Shown here in pieces: positions 5,682 to 5,916 of a stretch of DNA of 5,916 bases (its first letter is position 1; every line of letters starts with the position of its first letter). A model generated the notes under the pieces. It was not told the origin of the DNA, made no database searches, and saw nothing but the letters and a program-made list of their open reading frames with translations. The translations under genes were made by a program, and so were the position numbers. Source of the stretch: Ferroglobus sp. (GTDB taxonomy: Archaea > Halobacteriota > Archaeoglobi > Archaeoglobales > Archaeoglobaceae); NCBI GenBank assembly GCA_015523665.1, contig WAJX01000221.1:1-5916 (forward strand). Reading direction: 5' to 3'.

Positions 5682-5916
5682 ATGAAGGAAAAGAAAATTT
5701 TAGACATTCTTATGGATGATGATGTGATGGTTGTTAAAAAAGATGGAGATAAGGAAGAGATGAATGAGGGGAGAAATTTTGAAGAAAATGTTGAAGGGAA
5801 AGGAACAAGTCTTTACGAATTTGAACAATTCGGTCAAGATGTTAAAGTGAGGGTTATAGATATTGCTATAATAACAATCGCAGTTCTATTAGCTGTTTTA
5901 CTTTACTATTATTTAT
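5682..5916 (+). CDS. Acidic protein with a transmembrane segment, MinD operon partner (3' end outside the window)
   Basis: The frame is open from the ATG at 5682 to the window edge, giving 78 residues. The first 57 are hydrophilic and strongly acidic with scattered lysines (DILMDDD at 8-14, KKDGDKEE at 19-26, EFEQFGQD at 46-53). They lead into a hydrophobic segment of about 20 residues starting near 58 (VIDIAIITIAVLLAVLLYYYL). That is a likely membrane span, with the N-terminal part probably in the cytoplasm. There is no N-terminal signal sequence. I do not recognise the family. It starts four bases after minD behind a good Shine-Dalgarno site, so it is expected to be made together with the ATPase and may be its membrane anchor or cargo; that is inference from context only. 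Whether more domains follow the span cannot be seen. Confidence 0.75.
   Translation, partial: MKEKKILDILMDDDVMVVKKDGDKEEMNEGRNFEENVEGKGTSLYEFEQFGQDVKVRVIDIAIITIAVLLAVLLYYYL

Overview
The window looks like chromosomal DNA of an AT-rich euryarchaeon. The best lineage marker is the complete tiaS gene, which makes the archaea-only agmatinyl-cytidine in tRNA-Ile2. From memory its protein reads much like Archaeoglobus TiaS. The promoters are also archaeal: TATA boxes sit about 26-28 bp upstream of ATG codons that lack Shine-Dalgarno sites, as expected for leaderless mRNAs. The base composition is more AT-rich than I would expect for cultured Archaeoglobus, so I say 'Archaeoglobi-like or related euryarchaeon' and not a genus.

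Layout, left to right. (1) The 3' end of a trpB2-type tryptophan synthase beta gene (+). (2) An AT-rich gap with a T-rich terminator and a TATA promoter, then tiaS (+). (3) A 522-bp stretch without an intact gene. Its left part holds a convergent small reading frame on the minus strand, broken by one in-frame TGA; the rest is AT-rich. (4) A 301-residue protein of the NMT1/THI5/SsuA substrate-binding fold (+). It has no signal peptide and no neighbouring permease, so it is probably cytosolic. (5) Convergent to it, a beta-CASP metallo-beta-lactamase ribonuclease of the KH-less aCPSF2 type (-). (6) A 288-bp divergent promoter region with a dyad and direct repeats. (7) A MinD/ParA-type ATPase (+) followed four bases later by a truncated gene for an acidic single-span membrane protein, with a Shine-Dalgarno site overlapping the minD stop codon.

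Most of the window is housekeeping (tryptophan synthesis, tRNA modification, RNA processing) with no sign of mobile elements, CRISPR arrays, or tRNA or rRNA genes. The less explained parts are the cytosolic binding-protein homologue, the interrupted small gene, and the MinD-membrane protein pair. The genes form independent transcription units except for that last pair, which looks like a translationally coupled operon.
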